NCBI GenBank assembly: GCA_023135545.1
Contig: JAGLSY010000156.1
Coordinates: 1 to 5,346, forward strand
Length of the DNA stretch: 5,346 bases
Direction of reading: 5' to 3'
Source of the DNA: Thermoplasmata archaeon
GTDB lineage: Archaea; Thermoplasmatota; Thermoplasmata; SG8-5; JAGLSY01
How positions within the stretch are numbered: position 1 is the first letter of the stretch; each line of letters begins with the position of its first letter. The notes below the pieces were generated by a model. That model searched no databases. It was given only the letters and a program-made list of their open reading frames with translations, and was not told where the DNA came from. The translations under genes and the position numbers were made by a program. Positions 4,432 to 5,346 of this stretch are shown in pieces.

Positions 4432-5346
4432 TTAAATCACATCCAAAGGCATTATATCGAAGTCTTCGAACCAGCCGGGTATCGTGTTGTCCGGGTCAAT
4501 GTAGAACTCACCCCATGGCGTTAGGTACATGTTTCCTGGAGGGAAGCCCTCGTATATCTCGATGGTCTGCATTCCAATAGTGTTCAATGTCAGCATGGCA
4601 GCCCTCTGCCCCGGTGAGGGACCAGAGGTCCCGTCGAAGGGCAAGCCCGGTACGGGTGGGAAGAAAGTCGGGTCACTGGAAAACCACTCCATAAATCCAT
4701 CACCCCACTCGAAATATCCCTGGGCAAGCATGCCGTCCCTGTCCACTATCATGTATTCTGCCAGGAATGGCACTCCGGATATGACCGGACTCATCGGAGG
4801 CGGGTTGAAGAATATGATATCGTAGGGCACTCCGCATGTCACGTTCTGGTTGGATAATCCCATGCCTGTATCAATGTAGGTGTAGTTGTAGCCGTTGTTC
4901 CAGTACGGTGCATCAAAGGTGGCATTGACATAGACCACATCGCCATCATAATAGTTGGTGATAAAGTCCATGTACCTGCCAAGCCCATCTGTAAAGGTGT
5001 TGATGGTATCCATGGTCCCGGTTGCCCTGTTCAGCCATTGAATGCTTACCGTGGCTCCTCCTGTAGACACCTTCGGATTGTACCAGCCACCGAATCCATC
5101 GTAAAGATGAACGAAGCCCATTATGGTGTATGGTAAGATTATCGGGTCCTGGCCCTCGACCACCCATGGCACATTGGCCGTGGAGTAAAGCCAGTAGGCA
5201 TTTCCCTCCGACATGGTGACCGTGTTAATCGGAACCTCGTTCATATCGTAGGGCTGGCTTGAATTGTATATGGCAATTTTTGTTACCTCTGGGGGAAGTA
5301 CATCGCTTGCCGGTTCAGCTATCATGCCAGGATATCCCACCATGTT
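4432..5346 (-). CDS. C-terminal part of a secreted/surface multidomain protein (5' end beyond window)
   Basis: The frame is open to the right edge, so only the last 304 residues are visible (first visible codon AAC, then MVGYPG). Counting from that Asn, residues 1-66 are the end of a tryptophan-rich module. It matches the C-terminus of the neighbouring protease: NMVGYPG against NMVGFPS, and GNAYWLYSTANVPWVV against GQAYWVYATAAYAWVI. Residues about 71-177 look like a carboxypeptidase-regulatory or Cna-B-type beta sandwich (TIMGFVHLYDG, ATVSIQWLNRATG, TFTDGLGRYMDF, YDGDVVYVNATF). Residues about 180-304 form another beta-rich domain containing FEWGDG, faintly like the PKD WDFGDG motif, and end in PLDVI and TAA. 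No enzyme motif is visible; any catalytic part must lie beyond the window. There is no C-terminal anchor. A hairpin terminator starts 19 nt after the stop. Function is unknown; extracellular adhesion or structural role is inferred. Confidence 0.85.
   Translation of the reverse strand, partial: NMVGYPGMIAEPASDVLPPEVTKIAIYNSSQPYDMNEVPINTVTMSEGNAYWLYSTANVPWVVEGQDPIILPYTIMGFVHLYDGFGGWYNPKVSTGGATVSIQWLNRATGTMDTINTFTDGLGRYMDFITNYYDGDVVYVNATFDAPYWNNGYNYTYIDTGMGLSNQNVTCGVPYDIIFFNPPPMSPVISGVPFLAEYMIVDRDGMLAQGYFEWGDGFMEWFSSDPTFFPPVPGLPFDGTSGPSPGQRAAMLTLNTIGMQTIEIYEGFPPGNMYLTPWGEFYIDPDNTIPGWFEDFDIMPLDVI

Noticed and set aside
4529..4825. Plus-strand and minus-strand ORFs overlapping the right-hand gene, including one at 4946-5167
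   Set aside because: The minus-strand frame 4432-5346 has clear homology to the protease's terminal module and a fitting terminator, so overlapping frames are shadows.
1..5346. CRISPR array, tRNA or rRNA gene, insertion sequence, defence or toxin-antitoxin system
   Set aside because: No regularly spaced repeats, no cloverleaf or rRNA-like stretch, no transposase motif and no defence-type domain were seen on either strand.

Overview
The window looks archaeal, most likely from a Thermoplasmatota-type euryarchaeon. The main genes are large secreted multidomain proteins. The one well-resolved start has a TATA-like box (TTATATAA) about 46 nt upstream of its ATG and a GGAG ribosome-binding site 7 nt upstream. 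Both genes carry a tryptophan-rich 'GWN-V-(F/Y)P ... YW-(Y/V)' module that I associate from memory with secreted proteins of that lineage. No ribosomal or other phylogenetic marker is present, so the assignment is an inference.

Layout: both confident genes read leftward (minus strand). (1) 4432-5346 is the C-terminal 304 residues of a secreted or surface protein that continues past the right edge. It ends in a classic hairpin plus T-run terminator (4377-4412). (2) 4176-4431 is a 256-bp intergenic region. It holds that terminator, a 38-nt near-perfect inverted repeat (4310-4347), a cluster of competing short hairpins (4274-4304) and the promoter of the next gene. (3) 264-4175 is a complete 1303-residue secreted subtilisin-like (S8, KP-43-like) serine protease. 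It has a signal peptide, a bipartite propeptide, a catalytic domain with Asp213/His238/Asn337/Ser429, a beta-barrel domain, and about 660 residues of accessory beta domains. It ends with a duplicated tryptophan-rich module. (4) 1-263 is AT-rich and mostly intergenic. It holds the protease gene's terminator, with a cUUCGg tetraloop, then a possible promoter with a dyad beside it. At the left edge is a possible start of another leftward gene, in a frame that reads like a lipoprotein signal peptide.

How they work together: the protease and its upstream neighbour share the tryptophan-rich module, and the protease is clearly exported. The pair is best read as part of an extracellular protein-degradation or cell-surface toolkit of a heterotrophic archaeon. 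They are probably transcribed separately, because a strong terminator and a separate promoter lie between them. I see no defence system, mobile element, CRISPR array or RNA gene. The more unusual items are the intergenic inverted repeat, the bacterial-style hairpin terminators, the cysteine-rich catalytic domain, and a lower-GC accessory module within the protease gene.
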